Positions 19,262 through 29,018 of a stretch of 64,000 nucleotides of DNA are shown here, piece by piece. How positions within the stretch are numbered: the first letter of the stretch is position 1; each line of letters starts with the position of its first letter. Source of the DNA: Alicyclobacillus fastidiosus (GTDB lineage Bacteria > Bacillota > Bacilli > Alicyclobacillales > Alicyclobacillaceae); assembly GCF_026651875.1 (NCBI RefSeq), contig NZ_CP104067.1, positions 5,508,501 to 5,572,500 of the forward strand. Direction: 5' to 3'. A program made the translations under genes and the position numbers. The notes under the pieces are model-generated. The model did no database searches, had not been told where the DNA came from, and saw only the letters and a list, made by a program, of their open reading frames with translations.

Positions 19262-19723
19262 TCTTTATGGCAGGGCTGCCCGTGGAGAAGTTTTGATACA
19301 AGTGGCAACTGCAAGGCTCCCCCGCGTAACTCTGCTGCATCGCAAGTCCGTACCGTTTTGCATTGTGGCGTGATGAATCCTCGCAGAGGAGCCCTGCATG
19401 TAAAACAAATGGGTCGAGCCAAACTTTGCGGGACCGAATGCTTTACTCCGCCTGTATGATGAGGTTTATGGCTTCTTCAAAAGCGACTTAAGGTAAGGGA
19501 TGTTTCTCTAGAACTGCTTCCTAAGGAGAGCAGACTTTACCATGGTCTGCTTACAGGCGGTTCATAACACAGGAGGATAGGTAGTAGACAATGGGAACGA
19601 ATCGTGTTGCTCTAAATAATCGCTTGTAACGAAATCACGCATAGAGTAGGGGCTAATGCAGAGGGTGGTGCAAAAATTACTTCATGTAAACTGGAGCCAC
19701 TTGAATATCCCGAGGCCGTTTCG
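19262..19723. other. Gene-free stretch between hydrolase and broken transporter
   Basis: I find no reading frame with a plausible start and no tRNA-like fold. One inverted repeat (AGCAGACTTTACC / GGTCTGCTTAC, around 19530-19555) is present. The base pattern looks like decayed mobile-element or intergenic DNA. Confidence 0.4.
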
Positions 19724-20292
19724 TCATAGCTGAACGTCTTTTGGCTGATTTGCGTTGGAAGTCTTCACTAAGGATATTGGCTCAATTTTTCCTAAACCGA
19801 ATTGGTAAAGTGCTGCGCCCAGTAGACAGCATAAACCAGACACCACGAGTGCCGATACAAACGAATGCGTAATTTGAACAATGATACCTGTAATGATAGG
19901 CCCTACGATTCCTGCTGTGTTGGAAACCGCTCCCTGTAACCCAGCAACCATTGAAGCGGAATTAGGCGGAGCAACGTGACTTGGGAGCGCCCATACGATA
20001 CACCCAGCGGATTGCAACCCAAAAGTGCATATCGCCAGTAGTATGACGCACCACACGGCGGAGTGTGTAAAGCCAGCAAATGCGACGCTTGTAGCGATCA
20101 GCATCCCACCGACTAAGTTGACCTTCCTTGCAGCGGTTAAAGATACGCCCCTACTCATGAGGTGATCAGAGAACCAGCCCCCAAACCAATCCCCTAGGAT
20201 CCCCGCAGCCGGAGGTATCATGGCGACACCGCCCATCTGCATTAAACTCATTCCGCGCGCCTGTACCAGATAAGACGGAAACCAGGTTATAA

Positions 20293-21810
20293 ACTCAACT
20301 TTCGCAGGCCAAAACAGGGAGATATGCCTTGATATAGCTGGGTAAACCGTCGATCCACCGCTGTAGTTGACTGCGAATCAGTTTCGAGAGTCGTTTGCCT
20401 GCCTTCTTGGAAACATCATTTACAAGTTCAACCAATTGGCTCAATGCGATGGCCCAGTCCAGTTCGCTCACTTCGTCGCAGAGCATTAGAAATAGATTCC
20501 CCAATGTACGGTTGTCCGTGCTCTGGCGGTGCTGCCAAGCTAACAGAATATACCGTGAAAAGACAATCGTCGTGTGGCTGATGAGCATGTCATAGGAACG
20601 TCCTTGAAACTCTTTCTGCAGACGCAGTAATGATTTTGTGCATTTGAAGAACACTTCAATGTCCCATCGAATGCCGTAAATCTGTACGATTTTCTCGACC
20701 GTCAGCGTCGTATCTGTAGACAGGATAGCCAGCCATTCCTTCTTGTTGGTTCGGTGACGAACGAACACCATTTTGATCGGGATGCCTGGGCGCAGTTGAG
20801 TATGTATGGACCTTAAGATTCCTTTCTTCGTACTTTGAACGGGCGTAGCAGCGTAGTACAGCTCTTGCAAGGACAGGCACCGTCCGTCGAGTAAATATCG
20901 TTTGTTGTCCGCCTTGACCATTCCGATGACGTCCAGTCCCCTATCCAGCACGGCTTGAATCAACGGAGCGTGCGTGAACCAACTGTCCATCAATACGTAC
21001 GAGGCATTCATTCCAGCAGACAGAGCACGGTCAATCATGGCAGGGATGATATCTGGGGCCGGGAGAAGTGATTCCATTCTGCGTTTGTATCCGTGAGTGC
21101 GTTTATCAATCGATTGACCCAAGCCTTGAATCTGCGACTTGACGGAACTGAGGAGAGAAAAGTCCACTGGGACGAATGTATGACCGTCAGACCAGCCTAA
21201 CGTCAACATACGAAATCCCTTGTAGTAGCAATTCCGTGCATGGTCTTTGAATCGAGCCAAGAGTTCCACGCACTTACTCCTGTTCCGCTCATACATGGAG
21301 TCATCGACAACGAATACGCTGACACGCTTGTCAGATGTTAACGAACTGGTTTTGTTCACGGCCTCCACACTGAGCAATAGGAGAAAGCGTCGCCATGCAA
21401 ATCCGGCATGATTGAGAAAACGGTACACAGCATCCTTGCCAGGATATGATTCTGACTTTGCGCTATCAAGAAATTGAAACCAGTTTCGATGATGGAAGAT
21501 GAGCACAAACACAAGCTGGAATAGGTAGGAACACGCAACCCCAAACCTCTTGGTGATGCCAGCATTACGCAGATGCTTAAGGACCTTTAGTTCTTGAAAG
21601 GCAGGACGAATTTCGACAGGCAATTGATTGTTGTTTTCCGTCTCATAACCTATCATATAGGAGAGCACCTCTTCCGGTATGGTAGTGTTTGGTCGCATTT
21701 ACTATACCAAAGGAAGTGGTGCTTTTGATTTGTCAACGCTAATATTCTAATCCGTTCAAGTCTTTACGCCACAAGGGCTAGCTACACATTTCACTCTGCG
21801 AAAGTTGAGT
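20293..21810 (-). mobile_element. IS4-family insertion sequence, complete
   Basis: About 1,518 bp. Both ends read ACTCAACTTTCGCAG inward (15-bp perfect terminal repeats). It is flanked by a direct TATAA duplication (20288-20292 and 21811-21815). The single transposase gene fills the element and its stop codon lies inside the left terminal repeat. Confidence 0.93.
20295..21698 (-). CDS. IS4-family transposase
   Basis: DDE transposase of 467 residues. First Asp in VFVVDDSMYERNRSK, second in YVLMDSWFTHAPL, and the IS4 signature Y-x2-R-x3-E-x6-K is intact in YGIRWDIEVFFKCTK, which carries the catalytic Glu. No frameshift or internal stop, and the terminal repeats are perfect, so the element looks active and recently inserted. 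It interrupts the MFS transporter gene and has the same orientation as it. Confidence 0.95.
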   Translation of the reverse strand: MRPNTTIPEEVLSYMIGYETENNNQLPVEIRPAFQELKVLKHLRNAGITKRFGVACSYLFQLVFVLIFHHRNWFQFLDSAKSESYPGKDAVYRFLNHAGFAWRRFLLLLSVEAVNKTSSLTSDKRVSVFVVDDSMYERNRSKCVELLARFKDHARNCYYKGFRMLTLGWSDGHTFVPVDFSLLSSVKSQIQGLGQSIDKRTHGYKRRMESLLPAPDIIPAMIDRALSAGMNASYVLMDSWFTHAPLIQAVLDRGLDVIGMVKADNKRYLLDGRCLSLQELYYAATPVQSTKKGILRSIHTQLRPGIPIKMVFVRHRTNKKEWLAILSTDTTLTVEKIVQIYGIRWDIEVFFKCTKSLLRLQKEFQGRSYDMLISHTTIVFSRYILLAWQHRQSTDNRTLGNLFLMLCDEVSELDWAIALSQLVELVNDVSKKAGKRLSKLIRSQLQRWIDGLPSYIKAYLPVLACES

Positions 21811-22685
21811 TATAAAGAAATACGATGTGTAATTCAACATGAAAAACGCGATACACATGGAGATAATGTTTCGGTGACATAGGATGTGATACCACTTTAC
21901 ACGGCTGGAGAAGTCCGACTGATCTTGTGGTTGACCGGCACGAATATGAGTAAGCTCTGCCTGATTTACGTACCGATGTTTCTCGGGGTCTCGGTAGTAT
22001 ACCCACCATATCGTCACCCAAATGAATCCGAGCACACCTGATACAATAAACGGTATTTCCCATCCGAATCTTGTAAGTAACCACACGACCAGCGGCATGG
22101 CCAAGGCTGCTCCTACTTTGTTCCCACTATCGAATATACCTGCAACTCGGGCGCGTTCTTTTACAGGGAACCACTTTGATGTAATACCTGCGTTTGCTGG
22201 ATAAGCACCGGATTCCCCAATTCCCATAATCAGACGAATCCATATCAAGGAACCAGCGCTTCGTACCAAAGCTGTCGCCGCAGTCGCTAGCGACCACCAG
22301 AGACATGAAAGCGCGAGAGAGATTCGCTGTCCTATTTTGTCTGCAAGCCATCCGGACGGGATCATAAAAACAACATAACTCCAGAAGAAAGAGGACATCA
22401 CGACTCCCATCTCCGCAGGCGAGATATGGAATTGTTTTTCTAGTACGGGTGCAGCAGCGGAAAGGTTGGTACGGTCCACAAAATTAATAGCGATCACAGC
22501 CCACATGAGAATGGAGATCTTCCAGCGGACGGTTGTTCGCTTTTCGCCTATTCCAGCCTCACTCATTTCATATTCCTCCTTCTGATAATTCCAATCCAGA
22601 AAATTAACTTGTCCGCCAAACCCATATAACATGATGGGCGGTCCATTACGGATGGCCGCCCACCTGCTTTATTCGAGAAACACAC

Positions 22686-23594
22686 TTATGCTCTGTTTAC
22701 AGCGGACACTGCAAACCCCGCCTGGACGAGTCTATTTCGAATTTCCTCTCTCTTCTCATCACTCGGTGGCAAAATTGGACTCCGAGCAGGCCCGACTTTG
22801 CGCCCCATTAGCTCAATTGCTGTCTTGGCCAGAAATGGCATATCAGGTCCCTCAATAGAGCGCCAAACAGGAAGCAATCTATCATGGAGCGCCTTGGCAC
22901 CAGCGTGATCACCGGCTTGAACCTTATTCCACAGGTCGATGGTGGCCTCGGGGAGAACAGCCAACATGCAGGTAATGGCGCCATCTACCCCCAGGCAAAA
23001 AGCGGGGTATAACATGTCGTCAATACCGGTCACTACCGTGACTCGATCATGGAGTTGATGCATCATGTCCGCAACCTTGTGCATGTCTCCACCACTTTGT
23101 TTGACACCAGCGACCCAAGGGGCATTCTCCACGATGACTGTCATCGCATGAACGTCAATGGGTACCCATGGAACCACGTTGTAAATGAGAATGGGTAGCT
23201 TGGTCGCTTCCCCAATGCGTTGGAAGTGCTGAACGAGTCCCCCAGTGGTCGGTGTCCATAAGTAGTGCGGCGGTGTCACCTGCAGAGAACTTACGCCTGC
23301 CTCTTTGGCGGCTTTAGACTTGCGAACAGCTTCAGCAGTTGAATCTGCAATGATACCACCGATAACAGGTACCCGGTCCTTTACCTGTTCTACCACAGTT
23401 TTACAAAGTGTGTATACTTCTTCTTCCGAGAAACCTGCTCCCTCACCTGTGCTTCCGCCAATGCAAATTCCGTGAACACCAGATTGTATCAGGAATTCAG
23501 TTTCCTCTCGAATTGCCTTAACATCCAATTCCTCCGTATCCCAAGTAAACGCTGTCACCATCGGTGGGATGATCCCCTGGATATCCAATTTCAT
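22686..23594 (-). CDS. DapA-family lyase/aldolase, copy 1
   Basis: Class I aldolase-superfamily enzyme of 302 residues, the usual dihydrodipicolinate synthase/N-acetylneuraminate lyase length. Motifs: GGSTGEGAGFSEEE (carboxylate-binding loop), PILIYNVVP with the catalytic Tyr and AGVKQSGGD with the Schiff-base Lys. Biosynthetic DapA is unlikely here, because the gene sits with DhaK, DhaL, a GntR regulator and sugar-acid transporters. A retro-aldol or dehydratase step on a 2-keto-3-deoxy sugar acid is a better guess. It differs clearly from its neighbour copy, so the two probably act on different intermediates or form a hetero-oligomer. Confidence 0.88.
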   Translation of the reverse strand: MKLDIQGIIPPMVTAFTWDTEELDVKAIREETEFLIQSGVHGICIGGSTGEGAGFSEEEVYTLCKTVVEQVKDRVPVIGGIIADSTAEAVRKSKAAKEAGVSSLQVTPPHYLWTPTTGGLVQHFQRIGEATKLPILIYNVVPWVPIDVHAMTVIVENAPWVAGVKQSGGDMHKVADMMHQLHDRVTVVTGIDDMLYPAFCLGVDGAITCMLAVLPEATIDLWNKVQAGDHAGAKALHDRLLPVWRSIEGPDMPFLAKTAIELMGRKVGPARSPILPPSDEKREEIRNRLVQAGFAVSAVNRA

Positions 23595-23690
23595 ATCATT
23601 ACACCTCTTCGTGATAATCTGATTATATTGAGGTTAAATTGGTAGGTGAATAACCCAACACTTTGAGACCCTACACCTTCCAACAAAGTG

Positions 23691-24608
23691 TTACATCGAT
23701 GTGGGCGATACACAGTTCGGTTGCAAAACTCCGGCTGCAACCAGCGCGTTTCGAATCTTTTCCTTTTCGCTCTGTGTTGGTTCAATACCCGGACTTCTAG
23801 TAATTCCCGAGGATCTCCCAAGTTGTCGAATCGCCTCTTTAATCTTGGCGGGGAAATTCACGCCTGAGATTGCCTGAACAACGGGTAGAATACGTTGGTG
23901 CAGTACTTCGGCAGATTGGTAGTCCTTACGCAGATACGCTTGCCATTGCTCGACGATGAGTTCTGGAATGATGGCCGAAGGAGCCACAATGGACCCTTGA
24001 GCACCAATCACATAAGTAGGGAACAACAAATCGTCTACTGCGCTCATCACAATGATACGATTCCCACACTGTTGAACCATTTCAGCCAACTTGTGAATAT
24101 CTCCCCCACTCTGTTTTATCGCAACAATTTCGGGGATGTCAGCCAGTTTGATCAAACACTCAGGTGAAATCACGTTATGCGGTACGACGTTGTAAATAAT
24201 AATTGGCAACCCAATTTCCTCGGCAATCTTTTGGTAGAATTTGAAGTTCCCTTCATCTCCGGGTGCCAGTACGTGGTAGTGTACAGGTGTTATCATCAAT
24301 GCCTTTACACCCGTTGTTGCGACTGCTTTTGCTGTTCGTAGTGCATCACGGGTGCAATTACGGATAATGCCTGCTACTACAGGAACTCTACCATCCGTTT
24401 CTGCAACCGCTAGCGCGCACAATCGGCTCAACTCTTCATCAGTCAAAACGGCACCTTCGCCAGTAGAACCTCCTACGCTAATTCCATCCACTCCAGCCGC
24501 CAACATGTAACGCACTTGTTCTACAAAGGCGACTTCGTCTACTTCTTCTCTTTCATCAAAAGGTGTAACGGTTGTCGCAATAATTCCCTTCAACCATGGA
24601 GTATTCAA
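23691..24608 (-). CDS. DapA-family lyase/aldolase, copy 2
   Basis: A 305-residue paralogue of the preceding gene. Motifs: GGSTGEGAVLTDEELSRL, PIIIYNVVPHNV (catalytic Tyr) and VAIKQSGGDIHKLAEM (Schiff-base Lys). The strongly conserved KQSGGDxHK block is common to both copies and differs from classical DapA, which suggests a shared type of substrate. It is separated by 97 bp from copy 1 and 47 bp from DhaL, all on the minus strand. Exact reaction unknown; catabolic 2-keto acid cleavage is inferred from context. Confidence 0.87.
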   Translation of the reverse strand: MNTPWLKGIIATTVTPFDEREEVDEVAFVEQVRYMLAAGVDGISVGGSTGEGAVLTDEELSRLCALAVAETDGRVPVVAGIIRNCTRDALRTAKAVATTGVKALMITPVHYHVLAPGDEGNFKFYQKIAEEIGLPIIIYNVVPHNVISPECLIKLADIPEIVAIKQSGGDIHKLAEMVQQCGNRIIVMSAVDDLLFPTYVIGAQGSIVAPSAIIPELIVEQWQAYLRKDYQSAEVLHQRILPVVQAISGVNFPAKIKEAIRQLGRSSGITRSPGIEPTQSEKEKIRNALVAAGVLQPNCVSPTSM

Positions 24609-24654
24609 ACAAAGTCCCCCTCTCCAACAAACGTTGGGCGAATTTTTGCATTGC

Positions 24655-25254
24655 CTAGCTCAATTTGTGCAGAGTTTGATAGACCATGTAACAAAACCAA
24701 GCACCGCCGTCTATCTCGCCCACTACTCTGTCCCCCACCCAGCTTGCGCGACCTGTCTTCGGTGATAGGGCTTTTGTTTTTTTCGCACCGTCTAAAGCTG
24801 CATTTTTAGCACACGCAAGTGCTTCTTTTACGGTTTTCCCGCCTTCTGACGCATTTTGGTACGCCTCAAAAGCTGGAATAAAAGCGTCTAGCACGGTTCG
24901 ATCACCAAGTTCAGCTCCGCCTCTTGCCTTCATATCCTCAATCATAGCCCTTTGGATTTTCAAGAAAGTCTCACTGCTTGGCATAGCCCCATCCGGTAAG
25001 GCTCGACCTGCTGCTGACAAAGCCATTGCAGTGAGAATCCCCATGGTCGACGGTGCTTTTCTTCGAATTAAGTTTCCACTTGCAATGAGCCAACTCTTTA
25101 TATCCTCGTGCTCATATGAAGCCTGGTGAGCGGCTTCCGTTACAAGTTCTGCCGTGACGCCTAGATCACCATCTCCTTGAGCGCCGTCTAGTCGATTCAA
25201 TTCATCCTTGGATGTCTTCGCCATATCCATCATCGCTGTTGTCAGTACAAGCAA
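24655..25254 (-). CDS. dhaL: Dihydroxyacetone kinase subunit L (ADP/ATP-binding)
   Basis: A 199-residue helical-barrel subunit matching DhaL in length. LDGAQGDGDLGVTAELV carries the Asp cluster that coordinates the Mg-nucleotide, and RKAPSTMGILTAMALSAAGRAL is the conserved glycine-rich stretch that covers it. Together with DhaK it phosphorylates dihydroxyacetone or a related triose or tetrose. No DhaM phosphotransferase gene is visible nearby, so whether the phosphate comes from PEP through a distant DhaM or from ATP cannot be decided here. Lies between DhaK and the DapA paralogues in one operon. Confidence 0.9.
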   Translation of the reverse strand: MLVLTTAMMDMAKTSKDELNRLDGAQGDGDLGVTAELVTEAAHQASYEHEDIKSWLIASGNLIRRKAPSTMGILTAMALSAAGRALPDGAMPSSETFLKIQRAMIEDMKARGGAELGDRTVLDAFIPAFEAYQNASEGGKTVKEALACAKNAALDGAKKTKALSPKTGRASWVGDRVVGEIDGGAWFCYMVYQTLHKLS

Positions 25255-25282
25255 ACCCCTCAGCTCCTTTCTCTAAGAAGCG

Positions 25283-26281
25283 CTACAGTTGCTTAATAAA
25301 AGGCGTGTTGACAGGTGCCTGGAGAAGCGCTTTCATGGTTTCGTCCAATTTTAGAACCGATATTGAGAAACCAGCCATCTCCAAAGAAGTTGCATATTCT
25401 CCGACAAACGGCTTAAAGATTTTAATCCCTTTTTGACTGAGCCAACTGTGTGCTTCCTTGTAGGCGACGTACAGTTCCTCCAATGGAGTACTTCCAGTGC
25501 CATTGACGAGAATAGACACTTCATCGCCAGGCACTAAATCCAAATCTGCTGTCAGATGGGCGAGCAGTTGGGAAACAAGTTCTTTGGCAGGTGCTGTTTC
25601 TTGCCGTGAAATTCCAGGTTCCCCGTGAATTCCAATGCCTATTTCTACTTCATTATCTGCTATTTCAAATGTTGGTTTGCCAGACGCAGGAATGGTACAA
25701 GGTGAAAAACCGATACCCATCGTTCGAACGTTTATGACAACCTCTTCCGCTAACCTCTTCACCTCCTCCAAAGAGGCACCGGATTCAGCGCAGGCACCCG
25801 CTATTTTGTAAACAAAGAACACACCAGCCACGCCCCGACGTTTGCTCATTTGCTCGGCAGGCGCTGAAGCTACATCGTCCGTGACACGAACGGTTTCAAC
25901 CTGAATCCCCTCGTCCCTTGCCATTTCGGCAGCAAGGTCAAAGTTCATCTTGTCCCCAAAGTAATTCCCATACAAATAGAGAACTCCAGCACCACCATCA
26001 ATCGATTTCGTGACCGTTAACATTGCGTCGGCACTTGGGGAGCTAAACACATTGCCTACGCACGCACCATCAGCTAAGCCTTGGCCCACGTACCCCAAAA
26101 ACACTGGCAAGTGGCCGTAACCACCACCGGTCGCAATTGCGACCTTGCCGCGAACCGGTGCATCACTGCGAACAATTACCCGTGGATCACCAACACTTCG
26201 CAGCATGTCTGAATGTGCTAACACGATGCCTCGTAATGATTCGTCTACAAAGTCCGATGGGTTATTTAAAATCTTTTTCAC
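25283..26281 (-). CDS. dhaK: Dihydroxyacetone kinase subunit K (substrate-binding)
   Basis: A 332-residue protein of DhaK length. It starts MKKILNNPSDFVDESLRG, typical of the family, and contains ATGGGYGHLPVFLGYVG (substrate pocket) and IGIHGEPGISRQ, whose His forms the covalent hemiaminal with dihydroxyacetone. The product would be dihydroxyacetone phosphate entering glycolysis. In this operon dihydroxyacetone, or a similar ketose, could be released by one of the DapA-type aldolases. Gap to the GntR gene is 12 bp, so co-transcription and feedback by the pathway are likely. Confidence 0.92.
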   Translation of the reverse strand: MKKILNNPSDFVDESLRGIVLAHSDMLRSVGDPRVIVRSDAPVRGKVAIATGGGYGHLPVFLGYVGQGLADGACVGNVFSSPSADAMLTVTKSIDGGAGVLYLYGNYFGDKMNFDLAAEMARDEGIQVETVRVTDDVASAPAEQMSKRRGVAGVFFVYKIAGACAESGASLEEVKRLAEEVVINVRTMGIGFSPCTIPASGKPTFEIADNEVEIGIGIHGEPGISRQETAPAKELVSQLLAHLTADLDLVPGDEVSILVNGTGSTPLEELYVAYKEAHSWLSQKGIKIFKPFVGEYATSLEMAGFSISVLKLDETMKALLQAPVNTPFIKQL

Positions 26282-26293
26282 GGAGCATTCTCC

Positions 26294-27010
26294 TTACAAA
26301 GCGGGTGCATTTTGGTTTGATTCTGACTGCGCTGCGTCAAGCAATCCACGTTTCGAGATAAGGAGGTGCTGAATCATGTTTTCCTTCGCAGCCTCCGGGT
26401 TGCGCTCACGAATAAAGCGAAGGATTTCGTCATGTTGGCTCACGGCTTTCATCGCCTCCTTTGGAATAGAAAAGACCTTTTTGCGATAGTCTGTGAGCAT
26501 CTTTTTAATGACGTTGTTCAGATTTTGTAGCAATGGGTTTTGAGACGACTCAAAAATCAAATCGTGGAATGCCTCATCGCCCAGCGAAATTTTCAAAACG
26601 TTATTTTCCATAATGAAACCAACGAACTCCTCATGGCATTTTTCTAGCCGCTCGAGTTGCTCATCGGTTGCTCTTTCAGCTGCCAAAAATGCAGCCATTG
26701 GCTCGAGCGCAAGTCGGGTTTCAAGCAAATGAAAAATTTCAGGTTGATATTGGTTGTACCAAGATACAAAGTTAGACGCATTGTAATTCTCTTGAGAGAG
26801 AACGTAGGAGCCTTTCGTCGGGCGAATTTCTATCACTCCTTCCGTTTCCAGAAGGTGCAGTGCTTCACGAACGGAGGAACGACCAACCATCAAGATTTTG
26901 GACAAATCTCTTTCATTGGGAAGTTTCCCGTCCGGTCTAATTTCCCCACTTTTAATAAAGTCCTTGATTCGCTGTGCGGTCATCTTTGCAACTGATTCTC
27001 TCTGTGCCAC
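26294..27010 (-). CDS. GntR/FadR-family transcriptional regulator
   Basis: About 238 residues from GTG 27010 (GGAGAG upstream). N-terminal winged helix (about 8-70: LPNERDLSKILMVGRSSVREALHLLETEGVIEIRP, the GntR signature) and a C-terminal FCD ligand domain with DEAFHDLIFESSQNPLL and a late HDEILRFI...HLL pair that fits the metal-binding His/Asp set. Such proteins sense sugar acids or other organic acids. It is the first gene of the minus-strand operon and faces the divergent MFS gene; three matching operator palindromes lie between, so it should repress both transcripts until the inducer is present. Confidence 0.9.
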   Translation of the reverse strand: MAQRESVAKMTAQRIKDFIKSGEIRPDGKLPNERDLSKILMVGRSSVREALHLLETEGVIEIRPTKGSYVLSQENYNASNFVSWYNQYQPEIFHLLETRLALEPMAAFLAAERATDEQLERLEKCHEEFVGFIMENNVLKISLGDEAFHDLIFESSQNPLLQNLNNVIKKMLTDYRKKVFSIPKEAMKAVSQHDEILRFIRERNPEAAKENMIQHLLISKRGLLDAAQSESNQNAPAL

Positions 27011-27031
27011 GTGTGTCTCTCCTTCGCACGA

Positions 27032-27148
27032 TGGTCTGACCACTGAAGGCTTATAGTCATTATAGTCAGACTAATAACCCCTAATCAACACCTATTTTCT
27101 CACTTGATTTTATTTGTATGCGGTTTCATAATACCTGTAGTCAGACCA
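27032..27148. promoter_or_regulatory. Three GntR-type operators in the divergent promoter region
   Basis: TGGTCTGACCA at 27032-27042, TAGTCAGACTA at 27063-27073 and TAGTCAGACCA at 27138-27148 share the palindromic core TNGTCNGACNA, the usual FadR-subfamily operator shape. They flank the promoters of the regulator operon and of the MFS gene. Confidence 0.78.
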
Positions 27149-27189
27149 ATAAATGGACGCAAACGTTTAGCCTAAGGGAGTGAATCGAA

Positions 27190-28524
27190 TTGGGGAATGT
27201 ATCACCGCAGAATGAATTTGCCGGGAGCAGTCGGCTGGTTCGTCCGAGAGCAAGGAACGTTCGCTGGATTGTCGTTGTGATCCTTACACTGTTATCAATC
27301 ATTAACTATTTGGATCGCGGGAATCTTTCAGTCGCAGCTCCGCTCATTATGAAGGATCTCCACATGAACCCGGCAGCCATGGGTGTCATTCTATCCTCCT
27401 TTGTCTGGCCTTACGCTGTTATGAATTTACCTTCCGGATGGGCTGTAGACAAATTCGGCACCAAAGTGATGATGTCCATCGCGGTCGGCTTCTGGTCCGT
27501 TGTGGCTGTAGCTACTGGCTTCATGAGAACCATGGGCACTTTTATCCTGACTCGCGTTCTCCTTGGCGTCGGCGAATCAGCCATGTTTCCCGCTGCCATT
27601 AAAGCAACAAATGCGTGGTTTCCAAAACATGAAAAAGGATTTGCAACCAGTATCTTTATTGCAGGAACACAGGTTGGTCTCGCTATCTCTCCACTATTGT
27701 CAACGGCTCTTATGTTGGCATTTGGATGGCAAGCCATGTTCATTATTATTGGCTCCATCGGATTCTTGGTTCTCATTGGATGGATCATTTTATATAAAGA
27801 TCCCCAAAAACATAAATGGTTAAGCAGAGAGGAATTTCAGTACATTCGCTCATTAGCGATAGATCCCACAACCAGTCAGGATCGGGTACAGTCTCAAAAC
27901 AAAATTACACTTGTACAGTGGGTTAAGCTTTTCGGGCAGTTTTCTACGTGGGCGATGATTATCGGCGACTTTGCTCTTCAATACCTGTTTTGGTTCTATA
28001 TCACTTGGCTACCTACGTACCTAGAAAAATCTGAACATTTATCCATTTCTAAAACCGGATTGTATGCATCGCTTCCTTTCATAGCAGGCACATTAGGCGT
28101 TTTGATTGGAGGGAAGATATCCGACTGGTTTATTGCAAAGGGAATGACGAGACTGAACGGCAGAAGATATACGATTGCACTAGGAGCCGTGTTGACAGCC
28201 GTGGCACTGCTCATCACCGCATTCGTGCATAATCAGGGACTCGCAATTACATTGCTAACGATTGGAATGTTCACGTACAGTTTATGTTCCGCACCAATTT
28301 GGGCGCTCGCTACCGATGTAGTGGAATCTGATACATACGTCGCCTCCATTGGAAGCATTCAAAATTTCGGAGGTTTCTTGGGTGGTGCATTTGCGCCCAT
28401 TGTCACCGGGGTGCTGGTTGCATCATTTGGTGGCTTTGCAATTGCTCTGGTTGTAACAGCGATTCTAGCATTCATTTCGGCCATCATGTACGCCCTTGTG
28501 CTAAAGCGAGCAATTCAGGTGTAA
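27190..28524 (+). CDS. MFS transporter, ACS family (sugar-acid type)
   Basis: A 444-residue, 12-helix carrier. TTG start at 27190 has AGGGAG upstream. ACS-family marks: INYLDRGNLSVAAPLIMKDLH, LPSGWAVDKFGTK and LLGVGESAMFPAAIKATNAWFP. It is a paralogue of the IS-split transporter at 19724-22566. Transcribed divergently from the GntR-DhaK-DhaL-DapA operon with shared operators, so it probably imports the substrate of that pathway, likely an aldonate, uronate or related sugar acid. Proton symport is the family mechanism. Confidence 0.9.
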   Translation: MGNVSPQNEFAGSSRLVRPRARNVRWIVVVILTLLSIINYLDRGNLSVAAPLIMKDLHMNPAAMGVILSSFVWPYAVMNLPSGWAVDKFGTKVMMSIAVGFWSVVAVATGFMRTMGTFILTRVLLGVGESAMFPAAIKATNAWFPKHEKGFATSIFIAGTQVGLAISPLLSTALMLAFGWQAMFIIIGSIGFLVLIGWIILYKDPQKHKWLSREEFQYIRSLAIDPTTSQDRVQSQNKITLVQWVKLFGQFSTWAMIIGDFALQYLFWFYITWLPTYLEKSEHLSISKTGLYASLPFIAGTLGVLIGGKISDWFIAKGMTRLNGRRYTIALGAVLTAVALLITAFVHNQGLAITLLTIGMFTYSLCSAPIWALATDVVESDTYVASIGSIQNFGGFLGGAFAPIVTGVLVASFGGFAIALVVTAILAFISAIMYALVLKRAIQV

Positions 28525-29018
28525 CAAAGAATGAATAAGTCGTACTAACCGTAAAGGTCAGCACAGGATACAGCCAGTGGCGGAATCGCCGTTTGTACGG
28601 AACATGATTTGGCAACTCGAGTAGTAGGGGGCTATGGCGTTGGCCCCCTAGCTCTGACACCACCATGTTTAGACGCGAATGGCGACGTATATACGCTAGG
28701 AGGTTGCAAACTCCTAAACTCTTGAGGCCTAGCGGTTCAAAGTACGTTGGGCCTGGCGCTATTCATATTGTCTTCCCCTCCCCAATATCCTCAACGTGAG
28801 CCCACCTGTGAACTTCGGTAAGAAATTGGCTCTTTCTCTGTACCGGCTGTTCCAATTTCATTTCAACACTCCCACCCGTTCTTCCTAAGCTCTTTAACTC
28901 ATTCCACATTCAGTACCCCATGCAAAGATAGAATCATTTTCATACCATAGCTATTCAATCGTGATCCAATTGGTATAAGATTTCGACAGACAATAACTAT
29001 TAGAATGAGGGTAAGGCA
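28525..29018. other. Gene-free region with one strong hairpin
   Basis: No supported gene. Positions about 28627-28648 hold a GC-rich hairpin (GGGGGC / GCCCCC with a nine-base loop) that may end the MFS transcript though it lacks a T-tract. The remainder up to 29018 should carry the promoter of the MarR gene; I cannot assign its boxes firmly. Confidence 0.45.

Larger units (their letters stand above)
19724..22566 (-). pseudogene. MFS sugar-acid transporter split by an IS4-family element
   Basis: N-terminal part from ATG 22566 (GGAGG upstream) to 21811, then the C-terminal part from 20292 to 19724, with the IS between. Joining them at the 5-bp target duplication gives ...YFFIT-WFPSYLVQARG..., an intact anion:cation symporter (ACS) family protein of about 440 residues. 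Family signs: INFVDRTNLSAAAPVLEKQF, WLADKIGQR and GIGESGAYPANAGITSKWFP, typical of hexuronate, glucarate or galactonate carriers. It is the last gene of the DapA-Dha operon, so it probably imported that pathway's substrate. An intact relative is encoded divergently at 27190 and may now do the job. Confidence 0.88.
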
